From the NCBI GenBank assembly GCA_943371625.1, contig CALRVN010000223.1, positions 1-6,755 of the forward strand: a DNA stretch of 6,755 bases, in the 5' to 3' direction. A program made the translations under genes and the position numbers. This document shows positions 1 to 6,755 of the stretch, in pieces; position 1 is the stretch's first letter, and every line of letters begins with the position of its first letter. This DNA is from Hyphomicrobium_A sp943371625 (GTDB lineage Bacteria > Pseudomonadota > Alphaproteobacteria > Rhizobiales > Hyphomicrobiaceae). The notes beneath the pieces were generated by a model. It was not told where the DNA came from. It saw nothing but the letters and a program-made list of their open reading frames with translations, and searched no databases.

Positions 1-1448
1 CGCCGGTAACGGATGCGCTGGACTTTGCCGCGCTCGTTGCGGCCGTGGAGGAAGCTGCCGCGGCGACGAAGCTGCCGGTGCACATCGAGGGCTATTCGCC
101 GCCGCACGATCCGCGCATCAACGTGATCAAAGTGACGCCCGACCCCGGCGTCATCGAGGTCAATGTGCATCCAGCCGCGAGCTGGAAGGAACTCGTCGAC
201 ATCACGACGACGGTTTACGACGAAGCGCACAAGACGCGTCTCGGCACCGACAAGTACCAGCTCGATGGACGACACACGGGAACCGGTGGCGGCAATCATA
301 TCGTGATGGGCGGCATGACTCCCGCCGACAGTCCGTTCCTGCGACGTCCGGATCTTCTCGCGTCGATCGTCTCGTATTGGCAGAACCACCCGTCGCTCTC
401 GTACCTGTTCTCGGGGCTGTTCATCGGGGCGACGAGCCAGGCGCCGCGCATTGACGAAGCGCGCTATGAAATGCTGTACGAGTTGGAGATTGCGCTGAAG
501 CAGTTGCCTGATCCGGCCCAGGGGAGCATTCCGCCATGGCTGGTCGACCGCATCTTCCGTCACCTGCTGGTCGACGTGACGGGCAACACGCACCGGGCCG
601 AGATCTGCATCGACAAGCTCTATTCGCCGGACGGCCCTACGGGGCGGCTTGGCCTCGTCGAGTTCCGCTCGTTCGAGATGCCGCCACATGCGCGCATGAG
701 TTTGGTACAGCAGCTGCTGATGCGGTCGTTCATCGCGAAGTTCTGGGACCAGCCGTATCGCGGCAAGGTGGTGCGGTGGGGAACGGCGCTGCAGGATCGC
801 TTCATGCTGCCGCATTTCGTTTGGGCGGATTTCGCCGAGGTGATCGGCGACTTGAAGAGTGCCGGCCTTCCGATCGAGCTGGACTGGTTCAAGCCGCACC
901 TCGAATTCCGCTTTCCGCTTCTGGGCGAGCTTTCGGCCTTTGGCGTCGAGGTCGAGCTGCGGCAGGCGCTGGAGCCGTGGCACGTGCTCGGCGAGGAGAG
1001 TGCCGGTGGCGGCACGGCGCGGTTTGTAGACAACTCACTCGACCGCGTTCAGGTGAAGGTCAAGGACGGCACCAACGGCCGCTATGTCGTCACCTGCAAC
1101 CGGCGCACCCTGCCGCTGGCGCCGACCGGCACATACGGCGAGAAGGTCGCCGGGGTGCGGTATCGGTCGTGGCAGCCGGCGTCGAGCCTGCATCCGACGA
1201 TACCTCCGCATGTGCCGCTGGTGTTCGACGTGGTCGATACTTGGTCGGGGCGCTCGGTGGGGGGCTGCCGCTATCACTCGAGCCATCCGGGGGGACGCAA
1301 CGTCGAGCTGGCGCCGATCAATTCCTACGAGGCCGAGGGGCGCCGACTCGCACGCTTCGAGCAGCTTGGCCACACGCCAGGGAAATTCAGCGTCGCGTCG
1401 GCCGAGATCAATCCCGACTATCCGGTGACGCTGGACCTGCGGACCTGA
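1..1448 (+). CDS. DUF2126 glutamine-synthetase-like ligase region of a large transglutaminase-like protein (5' end missing)
   Basis: The reading frame is open from the first full codon (position 3) to TGA at 1446-1448, giving 481 visible residues. Family members are around 1,100 residues with a transglutaminase-like N-terminus, so more than half the protein probably lies to the left. The GTG at 45 is internal: the 14 codons before it continue as good coding sequence. The visible part is DUF2126 throughout. Landmarks are PGVIEVNVHP (Glu at 156-158), LDGRHTGTGGGNHIVMGG (His at 297-299), LVEFRSFEMPPH (Glu 660-662, Arg 666-668), a second EFR at 903-911, and QALEPWHVLGEE. The first three resemble, in order, the glutamine synthetase PGQxE, GSGxHxH and ExR active-site elements, which fits the published proposal that this domain is a circularly permuted GS-fold amidoligase. 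Substrate is unknown; the role in an ATP-dependent peptide-bond-forming pathway is inferred from neighbours. No signal peptide or membrane segment is visible in this part. Confidence 0.9.
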   Translation, partial: PVTDALDFAALVAAVEEAAAATKLPVHIEGYSPPHDPRINVIKVTPDPGVIEVNVHPAASWKELVDITTTVYDEAHKTRLGTDKYQLDGRHTGTGGGNHIVMGGMTPADSPFLRRPDLLASIVSYWQNHPSLSYLFSGLFIGATSQAPRIDEARYEMLYELEIALKQLPDPAQGSIPPWLVDRIFRHLLVDVTGNTHRAEICIDKLYSPDGPTGRLGLVEFRSFEMPPHARMSLVQQLLMRSFIAKFWDQPYRGKVVRWGTALQDRFMLPHFVWADFAEVIGDLKSAGLPIELDWFKPHLEFRFPLLGELSAFGVEVELRQALEPWHVLGEESAGGGTARFVDNSLDRVQVKVKDGTNGRYVVTCNRRTLPLAPTGTYGEKVAGVRYRSWQPASSLHPTIPPHVPLVFDVVDTWSGRSVGGCRYHSSHPGGRNVELAPINSYEAEGRRLARFEQLGHTPGKFSVASAEINPDYPVTLDLRT

Positions 1449-1478
1449 TCGAAACGCGCGTCGGGGTGGCGTTGCACA

Positions 1479-1500
1479 GTCGGCCGCATTTGCGGCCGGC
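1479..1500. repeat. GC-rich inverted repeat between genes 1 and 2
   Basis: CGGCCGC at 1481-1487 and GCGGCCG at 1492-1498 are perfect inverted copies around the four-base loop ATTT. One GU and one GC pair can extend the stem to 1479-1500. It begins 30 bases after the stop of gene 1. There is no T-run after it, so it is not a classical intrinsic terminator. It could be an mRNA-stabilising or attenuating hairpin, or chance in GC-rich DNA. The structure is seen directly; the role is not known. Confidence 0.4.
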
Positions 1501-1589
1501 GGTCGCGGCAGTGCTGGTACCTCACGCCGCGAAGCACTATTCTTGCGCCCGACCCAGAAAGCCAAGCCGGCCTCAAATGCACACCCTGC

Positions 1590-1602
1590 GGGGCAACGCC
1601 CC
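1590..1602 (+). promoter_or_regulatory. Small hairpin covering the presumed ribosome-binding site of the ATP-grasp gene
   Basis: GGGGC (1590-1594) and GCCCC (1598-1602) form a perfect five-base inverted repeat around AAC, ending directly at the ATG at 1603. The GGGG at 1590-1593 is the only purine-rich Shine-Dalgarno candidate at a workable distance (nine bases) from that ATG. If the stem forms in mRNA it would hide the site. The loop is only three bases, and regulation is an inference. Confidence 0.25.
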
Positions 1603-4167
1603 ATGAATCTCGAAGCCCGGCTGCAGCAGAACCTCGATCGAGGTCTCCTGGCCGGCTACGCGAAGGCGCGCGACGGAGCCTACGACGAGCTGCTCGACGC
1701 AAGCGGCAACGTGCGTGCGCATTGGCAGCCTTTCATTGAGGCGCTCGCAGCGCTGCCGCCGGCGGAGCAAGCCGAGCGTGCAGAGCGACTCAATCGGCGT
1801 GTGCGCGAAATGGGCATCGCGCACGACATTTTCGCCGACCCTGCGGCGCCCGGGAAACGCTGGGAGGTCGATCTCCTGCCGCTCATCCTGGCGCGGGACG
1901 AATGGAAGGCGATTGAAAAGGCGCTCCTGCAACGCACGCGGCTGATGAACGCGATCCTCGCCGACGTCTACGGCGAGCAGAAGCTGATGCGGGACGGATC
2001 GATCCCGCCGGGGCTGATCTATTCAGATCCAGCTTTCCTGACGCCGTGTCACGGAATCCAGCCGGCGGCGGGCTACCTGCAATTTTACGCGGTCGATCTT
2101 GCGCGCGAGTCGGACGGCAGCTGGCGCGTCATCGACAATCATACGGAGACGCCGGCCGGCGTCGGCTATGCGGTCGCCAACCGGGTCGTGCACACGCAGG
2201 TGACCGGCGATTTGTTCGAAGCCTGCAACGGGCTGCGGCTGGCGCCGTTCTTCCAGAGCCTGCAGGCAGGGTTGACCGTGCTCACCGGGCGGCGTGATCC
2301 GCGCATCGCGCTGCTGACGCCGGGTCCGCTTCACGACGACTATTTCAGCCATGCCTACCTCGCGCGGTACCTCGGCTACCTGCTGGTCGAGGGCAGCGAT
2401 TTGCGCATGGCCGGCGATCAGATCTTCCTCAAGACGCTCGAAGGCCTGCAACGGGTCGACCTCATCGTGCGCTGCATCGACGGCCGGCAATCCGATCCGC
2501 TGGAACTCGATTCGGGCCGTTATGGGGGGCCGCCGGGTCTGGTGCAGGTGTGCCGCAAGGCGCCGCAGCTGGTGCGCAATGCGCTCGGCTCGGCCGTGGC
2601 GCAGAACCGTGGCATGGCGCCGTACCTACCTGGTGTGTGCCGCAAGCTGTTCGGCGAGGATCTGTTGATTGCCGACGCACCGCGGCGCTGGCTCGGCGAT
2701 GCGGGCAATCGCCGCTACGTGATGGACAACCTCGACCGGATGGTGATCCGGCCTGCGCAAGAAGGGACCGGGCGTCCCGGCGGTGCGCAGTACGGCCAGC
2801 TCGGCTCGAGCCTCACGGATGCGCAACGCCGCGCGCTCACGGAGGAGATCCAGCTGCACGGCGAGATGCTCGTCGCTGAGGAGCGCATCGGTTTCGGGAC
2901 GACTCCGGCATTCACATCGCGCGGGCTTGTTCCGCAGCCCTTTGCCGTTCGTCTCTTCGTTGCGTCCACGGCTGACGGCCTCACGGTGATGCCGGGTGGC
3001 CTCGCGATGGCGATCGTTCCCAATCTCGCCGTAGCGCTGAGCGCGCCGGAGCCGCGCACACGGGATGTGTGGATCATCGCCGACGGCGAGGTGCCTCCGC
3101 ACCGCAGTCTGTGGCAGCCGACGATCGAGACCGCGCGGGTGCAGCGGTCGCAGCGCGTGATCCAGAGCCGAGTCGCTGACGACCTGTTTTGGCTCGGCAG
3201 GTATACGGAGCGCGCCGACTGGATCATGCGCGTTCTGCGCAGCGCATTGCAGCCTATTCGCGGTGACAACGCTCCGGCGCAGGTTCAGGGTGCGGCGCGC
3301 GCCTGTCTCGCAGCTTTGGTGACTGAGGAGCACGCGCCGCCGGAGCACGACGACGCGAACAATGCCGACGCCGTCGAAAGCATGGCACATCTGCTCATTG
3401 CCGCGAAGGACGGCCGCCGGACACTCGACGACACGCTCGACAAGCTCTACCGGGTGGCCAATCTCACGCGCGATCGCCTGTCGTTAGAGGCTTGGCGGGT
3501 GCTCAGCCACTTCCGGCCCGGAGCCGACTGGCGCCGCGCGCTCGTCGATTCTCCATCTGACGCACTTTTGGATCTCATCGAGGACGGGCTCGGCTGGCTT
3601 TCCGCCTTCAACGGTCTCTTCCACGAGAACATGACCCGCAACAAGGGCTGGTCGTTCCTCGACATGGGGCGGCGCATCGAGCGCGCCGGCAATATGAGCG
3701 AGGCTATCCTGTGGCTGTTTAGCAAGCCGATGCCGCGTGAAGAGGAAGCCGGGCGTCTGTTTTATCTGCTCGAGGTCGCGGACAGCTTCATCACGTATCG
3801 CTCGCGCTATCGTCTAGACCCGATGCTTGCGCTGGTGCTCGATCTCCTGTTGCTCGACGAGACGAACCCGCGCAGCCTCGCCTACCAGCTTGCGAGCATC
3901 TCGCAGCACCTCGGCAGCCTGCCGCAGGCGCAGGGCTCGCCAGTGCTGACGGACGAGCGACGTCTCATTCTGTCGATGCTGACGTCGATACGACACCTCG
4001 ATGTCGAGGCGCTGGCGAAGGATGCGAGCCGCGGCGACTTGCAGGGCGCGTTGCGCAAGCAGCTCCGCCTGCTGCCGCAGCTTACGACGGCCATCGAGCG
4101 GCACTACTTCAACCTGCTGGAAGAGCAGCCGCACCGCGTACACACGCGGCTGGAGCCGAAGTCATGA
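1603..4167 (+). CDS. Circularly permuted ATP-grasp ligase fused to an alpha-E (DUF403) domain
   Basis: This 854-residue protein joins two families often encoded separately. Residues about 40-500 are a circularly permuted type 2 ATP-grasp (DUF404/DUF407): DNHTETPAG (178-186), LTPGPLHDDYFSHAYLAR (238-255), VDLIVRCIDG (285-294), GLVQVCRK and MPGGL (463-467) match the family landmarks. ATP-grasp enzymes activate a carboxylate as acyl-phosphate and join it to an amine; the substrate here is unknown. Residues about 521-845 are alpha-E, opening with SRVADDLFWLGRYTERAD (522-539) and including FLDMGRRIERAG (685-696) and TYRSRY (731-736). No signal peptide or membrane segment is seen, so it is probably cytosolic. 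ATG at 1603 was chosen because the protein from there starts like its relatives. An in-frame TTG at 1543 would add 20 residues (P/K/A-rich, less convincing). The stop overlaps the next start as ATGA, implying translational coupling. It lies 154 bases after the DUF2126 gene, probably in the same operon. Confidence 0.92.
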   Translation: MNLEARLQQNLDRGLLAGYAKARDGAYDELLDASGNVRAHWQPFIEALAALPPAEQAERAERLNRRVREMGIAHDIFADPAAPGKRWEVDLLPLILARDEWKAIEKALLQRTRLMNAILADVYGEQKLMRDGSIPPGLIYSDPAFLTPCHGIQPAAGYLQFYAVDLARESDGSWRVIDNHTETPAGVGYAVANRVVHTQVTGDLFEACNGLRLAPFFQSLQAGLTVLTGRRDPRIALLTPGPLHDDYFSHAYLARYLGYLLVEGSDLRMAGDQIFLKTLEGLQRVDLIVRCIDGRQSDPLELDSGRYGGPPGLVQVCRKAPQLVRNALGSAVAQNRGMAPYLPGVCRKLFGEDLLIADAPRRWLGDAGNRRYVMDNLDRMVIRPAQEGTGRPGGAQYGQLGSSLTDAQRRALTEEIQLHGEMLVAEERIGFGTTPAFTSRGLVPQPFAVRLFVASTADGLTVMPGGLAMAIVPNLAVALSAPEPRTRDVWIIADGEVPPHRSLWQPTIETARVQRSQRVIQSRVADDLFWLGRYTERADWIMRVLRSALQPIRGDNAPAQVQGAARACLAALVTEEHAPPEHDDANNADAVESMAHLLIAAKDGRRTLDDTLDKLYRVANLTRDRLSLEAWRVLSHFRPGADWRRALVDSPSDALLDLIEDGLGWLSAFNGLFHENMTRNKGWSFLDMGRRIERAGNMSEAILWLFSKPMPREEEAGRLFYLLEVADSFITYRSRYRLDPMLALVLDLLLLDETNPRSLAYQLASISQHLGSLPQAQGSPVLTDERRLILSMLTSIRHLDVEALAKDASRGDLQGALRKQLRLLPQLTTAIERHYFNLLEEQPHRVHTRLEPKS
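4152..4155 (+). promoter_or_regulatory. Shine-Dalgarno site of the transglutaminase gene
   Basis: GGAG lies eight bases before the ATG at 4164, inside the end of the ATP-grasp/alpha-E gene. Its good spacing, together with the ATGA overlap, fixes the start of the downstream gene. Confidence 0.6.
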
Positions 4168-5039
4168 ACTACGATGTCAGCCATCGCACGGTGTATCGCT
4201 TTTCGTCGCCCGTGTTGCAAAGCCAGCATGTGGTGCACATGTCGCCACGGCCGGTGGATCGCCAGCGCGTGAAGGGGCACACGCTGGTGATCGAGCCGGC
4301 GCCGACGATCAGGACGGAGCGCGTCGACTACTTCGGCAATCGCGTCGTGTTGTTCGATATCGAGCAGGAGCACAAGGAGCTTGTCGTTCACGCGCGGAGC
4401 ACGGTGAGGGTGACGGCGCCGACGCCGGTCGACTTCTCCAAGTCGACGCCGTGGGAGGAGCTTGCGCACCGCGTTGCCGATCCGCGGTCCGGCACAGACC
4501 TGGAGGTGGTGCGCTATGCTTGCGTGTCGAAGCACACGCGGACGACGCACGACATTGCAGAATATGCCGAGCAGTCGTTCCCCGCCGGACGGCCTGTGCT
4601 GGCCGGCGCGTGGCACCTTGTCGAGCGAATCTACCGCGATTTCACGTTCGATTCGACCGCGACGGACATCTCGACGCCGATCACGCAGGTGCTGCAGCAA
4701 CGGCGCGGCGTCTGCCAGGATTTCTCGCACCTCGTGCTCGCATGCTTGCGCTCGCTGCGGCTGCCGGCGCGCTATGTGAGCGGGTACATCCTGACGCGCC
4801 CGCCGCCAGGCACGCCGCGGCTCGCGGGTGCGGATGCTTCGCACGCGTGGATATCGGTGTGGTCGCCGGAGTTCGGTTGGGTCGATTTCGATCCGACCAA
4901 CGGCCTGTCGCCGAAGGACGAGCACATCAGCATCGCATTCGGTCGCGATTACGACGATGTCTGCCCGATCGGCGGCATATTGCTCGGCGGCAGCGAGCAT
5001 TCGGTGCGCGTCGGCGTGGACGTGATCCCAATCGGCTGA
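4164..5039 (+). CDS. Transglutaminase-like cysteine protease-fold protein with N-terminal bacterial transglutaminase region
   Basis: The protein has 291 residues, a usual full length for this family (Rv2409c-like). Residues 1-85 are the beta-rich bacterial transglutaminase-like N-terminal region (YDVSHRTVYRFSSPV, then HMSPRPVDRQ and VDYFGNRV). Residues about 140-250 are the transglutaminase core with an intact apparent triad: Cys184 in RRGVCQDFSHL, His227 in DASHAWISVW and Asp243 in WVDFDPTNG. Proteins of this fold cleave amide bonds or transfer acyl groups through the cysteine. There is no signal peptide or membrane segment, so it is likely cytosolic. Its start overlaps the ATP-grasp/alpha-E stop by four bases and has a GGAG site eight bases upstream, so the two are almost certainly co-translated. 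By context it probably processes the amide product or tagged protein made by the two upstream ligases; the actual substrate is unknown. It is the last gene of the + strand operon. Confidence 0.93.
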   Translation: MNYDVSHRTVYRFSSPVLQSQHVVHMSPRPVDRQRVKGHTLVIEPAPTIRTERVDYFGNRVVLFDIEQEHKELVVHARSTVRVTAPTPVDFSKSTPWEELAHRVADPRSGTDLEVVRYACVSKHTRTTHDIAEYAEQSFPAGRPVLAGAWHLVERIYRDFTFDSTATDISTPITQVLQQRRGVCQDFSHLVLACLRSLRLPARYVSGYILTRPPPGTPRLAGADASHAWISVWSPEFGWVDFDPTNGLSPKDEHISIAFGRDYDDVCPIGGILLGGSEHSVRVGVDVIPIG

Positions 5040-5041
5040 GC

Positions 5042-5059
5042 GCGCTGACGCCGTAGCGC
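5042..5059. terminator. Weak inverted repeat between convergent genes, possible terminator
   Basis: GCGCT (5042-5046) and AGCGC (5055-5059) are inverted copies around an eight-base spacer whose ends can form a GU pair. They sit in the 33-base gap between the convergent stops of the transglutaminase and helicase genes. The position suits a two-way terminator. The stem is short and neither strand shows a T-run, so the call is tentative. Confidence 0.2.
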
Positions 5060-5072
5060 CACGGACAAAGCG

Positions 5073-6755
5073 TTAGGTCTGCGGCGTAGCACGGTGTTTT
5101 TTCTTATGAGCGTATTTTGACACGGGCTTGGACGCGCCGTCCTGGCGCGGACCGGCGCCTTGTGGGCGCGGTCCCTTGCGGTGCTTGGGCTTGTCGGTCT
5201 TGCCGTGCGGGGGACCGCCCGGCTTTCCTTTGGCGCGATCTCGCCATGGCGTCTTGGGGCGCGCCTCACCACGCGGTTCTGACGCGTTAGCGGGCTTAGG
5301 TCTCTCCGAGCTTCGCGATGGTGACGCGTGGACCGGTGCGGGATCGTCCTGCCCGGCAGCGCCAGCGCGTGTGATGCGGCCTTCGTTCGGCTTCATGGCG
5401 CGCGCGTTCCGCTCGAACCCGTCGGCGAACTCCGAGGCGATCTCAAAGCGCGTGTCGCGGTCGAAGATCCGGATGGCGCCGATCTCGGACTTAGTGACAT
5501 CGCCGGCGCGGCAAAGCAGCGGCAACAGCCAGCGGGGATCGGCGTTGCGCTCGCGGCCGATGTTGATCTGGAACCAAACCATATCGCGGCCATGATCGCG
5601 CACGGCGGGCCGGGGACGCGGCTCATCGCGACTCTCGCTGCGCTCGAGATCGCGAGGCGCGAAGTTGCGATCGGGGCGAGGACGCTCGAAGCGCTCGCGC
5701 GGGCCGGCCGTGCGGTTATCGCGCCGCGGCGGCGGGCCGGTATCCTCAGCCAGATCTTCCGGCGCGGGCAACTGGTCCCGGTGGGTGCGCACAAGTGCGA
5801 GTGCGATCTCGTCGGCCGTGCGTCCGGCCTTCAGGGCGTCTGCGAGCTTGATGTCCTCTTCGGTCGCGGCTTCGGTGAAGATGGCGCTGGCGAGGAAGCG
5901 CTCCTGATCGCGGGCGCGGATCTCCTCGGCCGTCGGAGCCGTGCCCCACGTAACCTTGAGCTTGGCGCCGGCCAGCAGCGCATCGGCTTTGCGGCGGCGG
6001 TTGAAGGGCACAATCAACGTGCACAAGCCCTTGTTGCCGGCGCGGCCGGTGCGCCCCGAGCGATGCAGAAGCGTCTCGGCATCGTTGGGGAGGTCGGCGT
6101 GAATGACGAGCGATAGGGCGGGCAGGTCCAGTCCGCGCGCGGCCACGTCGGTTGCCACGAGGACGCGAGCACGGCCGTCGCGCAGAGCCTGCAGTGCGTG
6201 GGTGCGCTCGCTCTGAGTCAACTCTCCCGACAGTGCGACGGCGGAGAAACCGCGCTCGACGAGCCGCATGTGCAGCCGCTTCACGGTTTCGCGCGTGGAG
6301 CAGAATACCAGCGCGGCGGGTACCTCGTGCAACCGCAGTACGTTGACGACGGCGTGCTCGATGTCGTTGGGCGCGACGCGAATGGCGCGGTATTCGATGT
6401 CTGCGTGCTGCTCGTTGCGCCGCAGGGTCTCAATGCGCGCGGCATCGCGCTGATAGCTGCGCGCGAGGGTTTCGATCTCACGCGGCATCGTGGCGGAGAA
6501 CAGCAGCGTCTGCCGGGTCTCCGGCGTCGCGTTGAGGATGAACTCAAGGTCCTCGCGGAAGCCGAGGTCGAGCATCTCGTCGGCTTCGTCGAGGACGACG
6601 GCGACGAGCTTGCTCAAATCGAGGCGGTGGCGTTCGAGGTGATCGCGCAGACGTCCCGGGGTGCCGACGACGATATGGGCGCCGCGGGCAAGCTGGTTTG
6701 CCTCGACGCGCCCGTCCATGCCGCCGACGCAGCTCACGACGCGCGCGCCGGTGTC
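5073..6755 (-). CDS. DEAD-box ATP-dependent RNA helicase with DbpA-type RNA-binding domain (5' end missing)
   Basis: The frame is open from the right window edge to TAA at 5073-5075, giving 560 residues. A GTG codon at 6737 is internal, since six good family-like codons precede it. The Q motif, Walker A (motif I) and PTREL motif lie outside the window, probably about 100 residues. Visible helicase motifs in order are VGGMDGR, VGTPGR, DEAD in VVLDEADEM (codons 6590-6579), SAT in LLFSATMP, VFCSTRE, VATDVAARGLDLP and HRSGRTGRAG, so both RecA-like lobes are represented and motifs II to VI look intact. A charged, Arg/Pro-rich linker follows. Then comes a DbpA-like RNA-binding domain at about 5580-5360 (VWFQINIGRERNADPRW, GAIRIFDRDTRFEIA) and a Lys/Arg/Pro-rich tail ending KKKHRATPQT. 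Such proteins remodel structured RNA, often in ribosome assembly or cold adaptation (CsdA/DbpA-like). The exact subfamily cannot be fixed without the N-terminus. The gene converges on the + strand operon and is probably functionally separate. Confidence 0.95.
   Translation of the reverse strand, partial: DTGARVVSCVGGMDGRVEANQLARGAHIVVGTPGRLRDHLERHRLDLSKLVAVVLDEADEMLDLGFREDLEFILNATPETRQTLLFSATMPREIETLARSYQRDAARIETLRRNEQHADIEYRAIRVAPNDIEHAVVNVLRLHEVPAALVFCSTRETVKRLHMRLVERGFSAVALSGELTQSERTHALQALRDGRARVLVATDVAARGLDLPALSLVIHADLPNDAETLLHRSGRTGRAGNKGLCTLIVPFNRRRKADALLAGAKLKVTWGTAPTAEEIRARDQERFLASAIFTEAATEEDIKLADALKAGRTADEIALALVRTHRDQLPAPEDLAEDTGPPPRRDNRTAGPRERFERPRPDRNFAPRDLERSESRDEPRPRPAVRDHGRDMVWFQINIGRERNADPRWLLPLLCRAGDVTKSEIGAIRIFDRDTRFEIASEFADGFERNARAMKPNEGRITRAGAAGQDDPAPVHASPSRSSERPKPANASEPRGEARPKTPWRDRAKGKPGGPPHGKTDKPKHRKGPRPQGAGPRQDGASKPVSKYAHKKKHRATPQT

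Noticed and set aside
45..47. GTG as the start of the DUF2126 gene
   Set aside because: The frame is open and protein-like back to the window edge, and the family is far longer; this codon is internal.
1514..1543. Possible sigma-70 promoter before the ATP-grasp gene (TATTCT at 1538-1543)
   Set aside because: The -10-like hexamer has no acceptable -35 match 16-18 bases upstream, so it is not reported as a promoter.
536..1606. 356-codon + strand frame across the DUF2126 gene and spacer
   Set aside because: Out-of-frame shadow with repetitive Arg/Ala/Gly composition; only its last nine codons were considered separately as a possible leader.
2626..3390. 254-codon open frame on the - strand inside the ATP-grasp gene
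   Set aside because: Antisense shadow in GC-rich DNA; Arg-rich composition and no domain motifs.
4104..5000. 298-codon open frame on the - strand opposite the transglutaminase gene
   Set aside because: It lies wholly over a strong family gene, is rich in Arg/Ala/His as antisense of GC-rich codons usually is, and shows no recognisable domain.
5328..6116. 262-codon + strand frame opposite the helicase
   Set aside because: Covers conserved helicase and DbpA-domain coding sequence on the other strand; no motifs of its own.
6735..6737. GTG as the helicase start
   Set aside because: Six family-like codons (DTGARV) precede it to the window edge, and essential motifs Q and I must lie further upstream.

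Overview
The window is GC-rich DNA with no mobile elements, RNA genes or CRISPR array. The genes look chromosomal and resemble those of Alphaproteobacteria, most likely Hyphomicrobiales (rhizobia, Bradyrhizobium or Hyphomicrobium relatives). That placement rests on the style of the helicase C-terminus and of the amidoligase proteins, read from memory of the families, so it is an inference.

Layout. Four protein genes fill almost the whole window. Three lie on the + strand: (1) the C-terminal 481 residues of a large protein with a DUF2126 domain, cut by the left edge; (2) a full-length fusion of a circularly permuted ATP-grasp ligase and an alpha-E (DUF403) helical domain, at 1603-4167; (3) a 291-residue transglutaminase-like cysteine protease-fold protein at 4164-5039, overlapping gene 2 by four bases (ATGA). 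A convergent DEAD-box RNA helicase with a DbpA-type RNA-binding domain and a basic tail occupies 5073-6755 on the - strand. Its 5' end is cut by the right edge.

How the genes work together. The first three genes form a recognised but biochemically unsolved neighbourhood: a glutamine-synthetase-like ligase (DUF2126), a permuted ATP-grasp ligase, the alpha-E domain and one or two transglutaminase-like proteins. Comparative genomics (Iyer, Aravind and colleagues, on amidoligases) predicted that such clusters, often with an NTN-hydrolase peptidase (the proteasome-like Anbu), make or attach a peptide tag. The ligases would form amide bonds and the transglutaminase/peptidase parts would cleave or transfer them. 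To my knowledge neither product nor substrate is firmly established. This is the most interesting content of the window. No peptidase gene is present here, and the operon ends at the convergent helicase, so any such gene would have to lie upstream of the window or elsewhere.

Non-coding DNA is small: 154 bp between genes 1 and 2, holding two inverted repeats, and 33 bp between the convergent stops of gene 3 and the helicase. The helicase is probably unrelated in function to the + strand operon.
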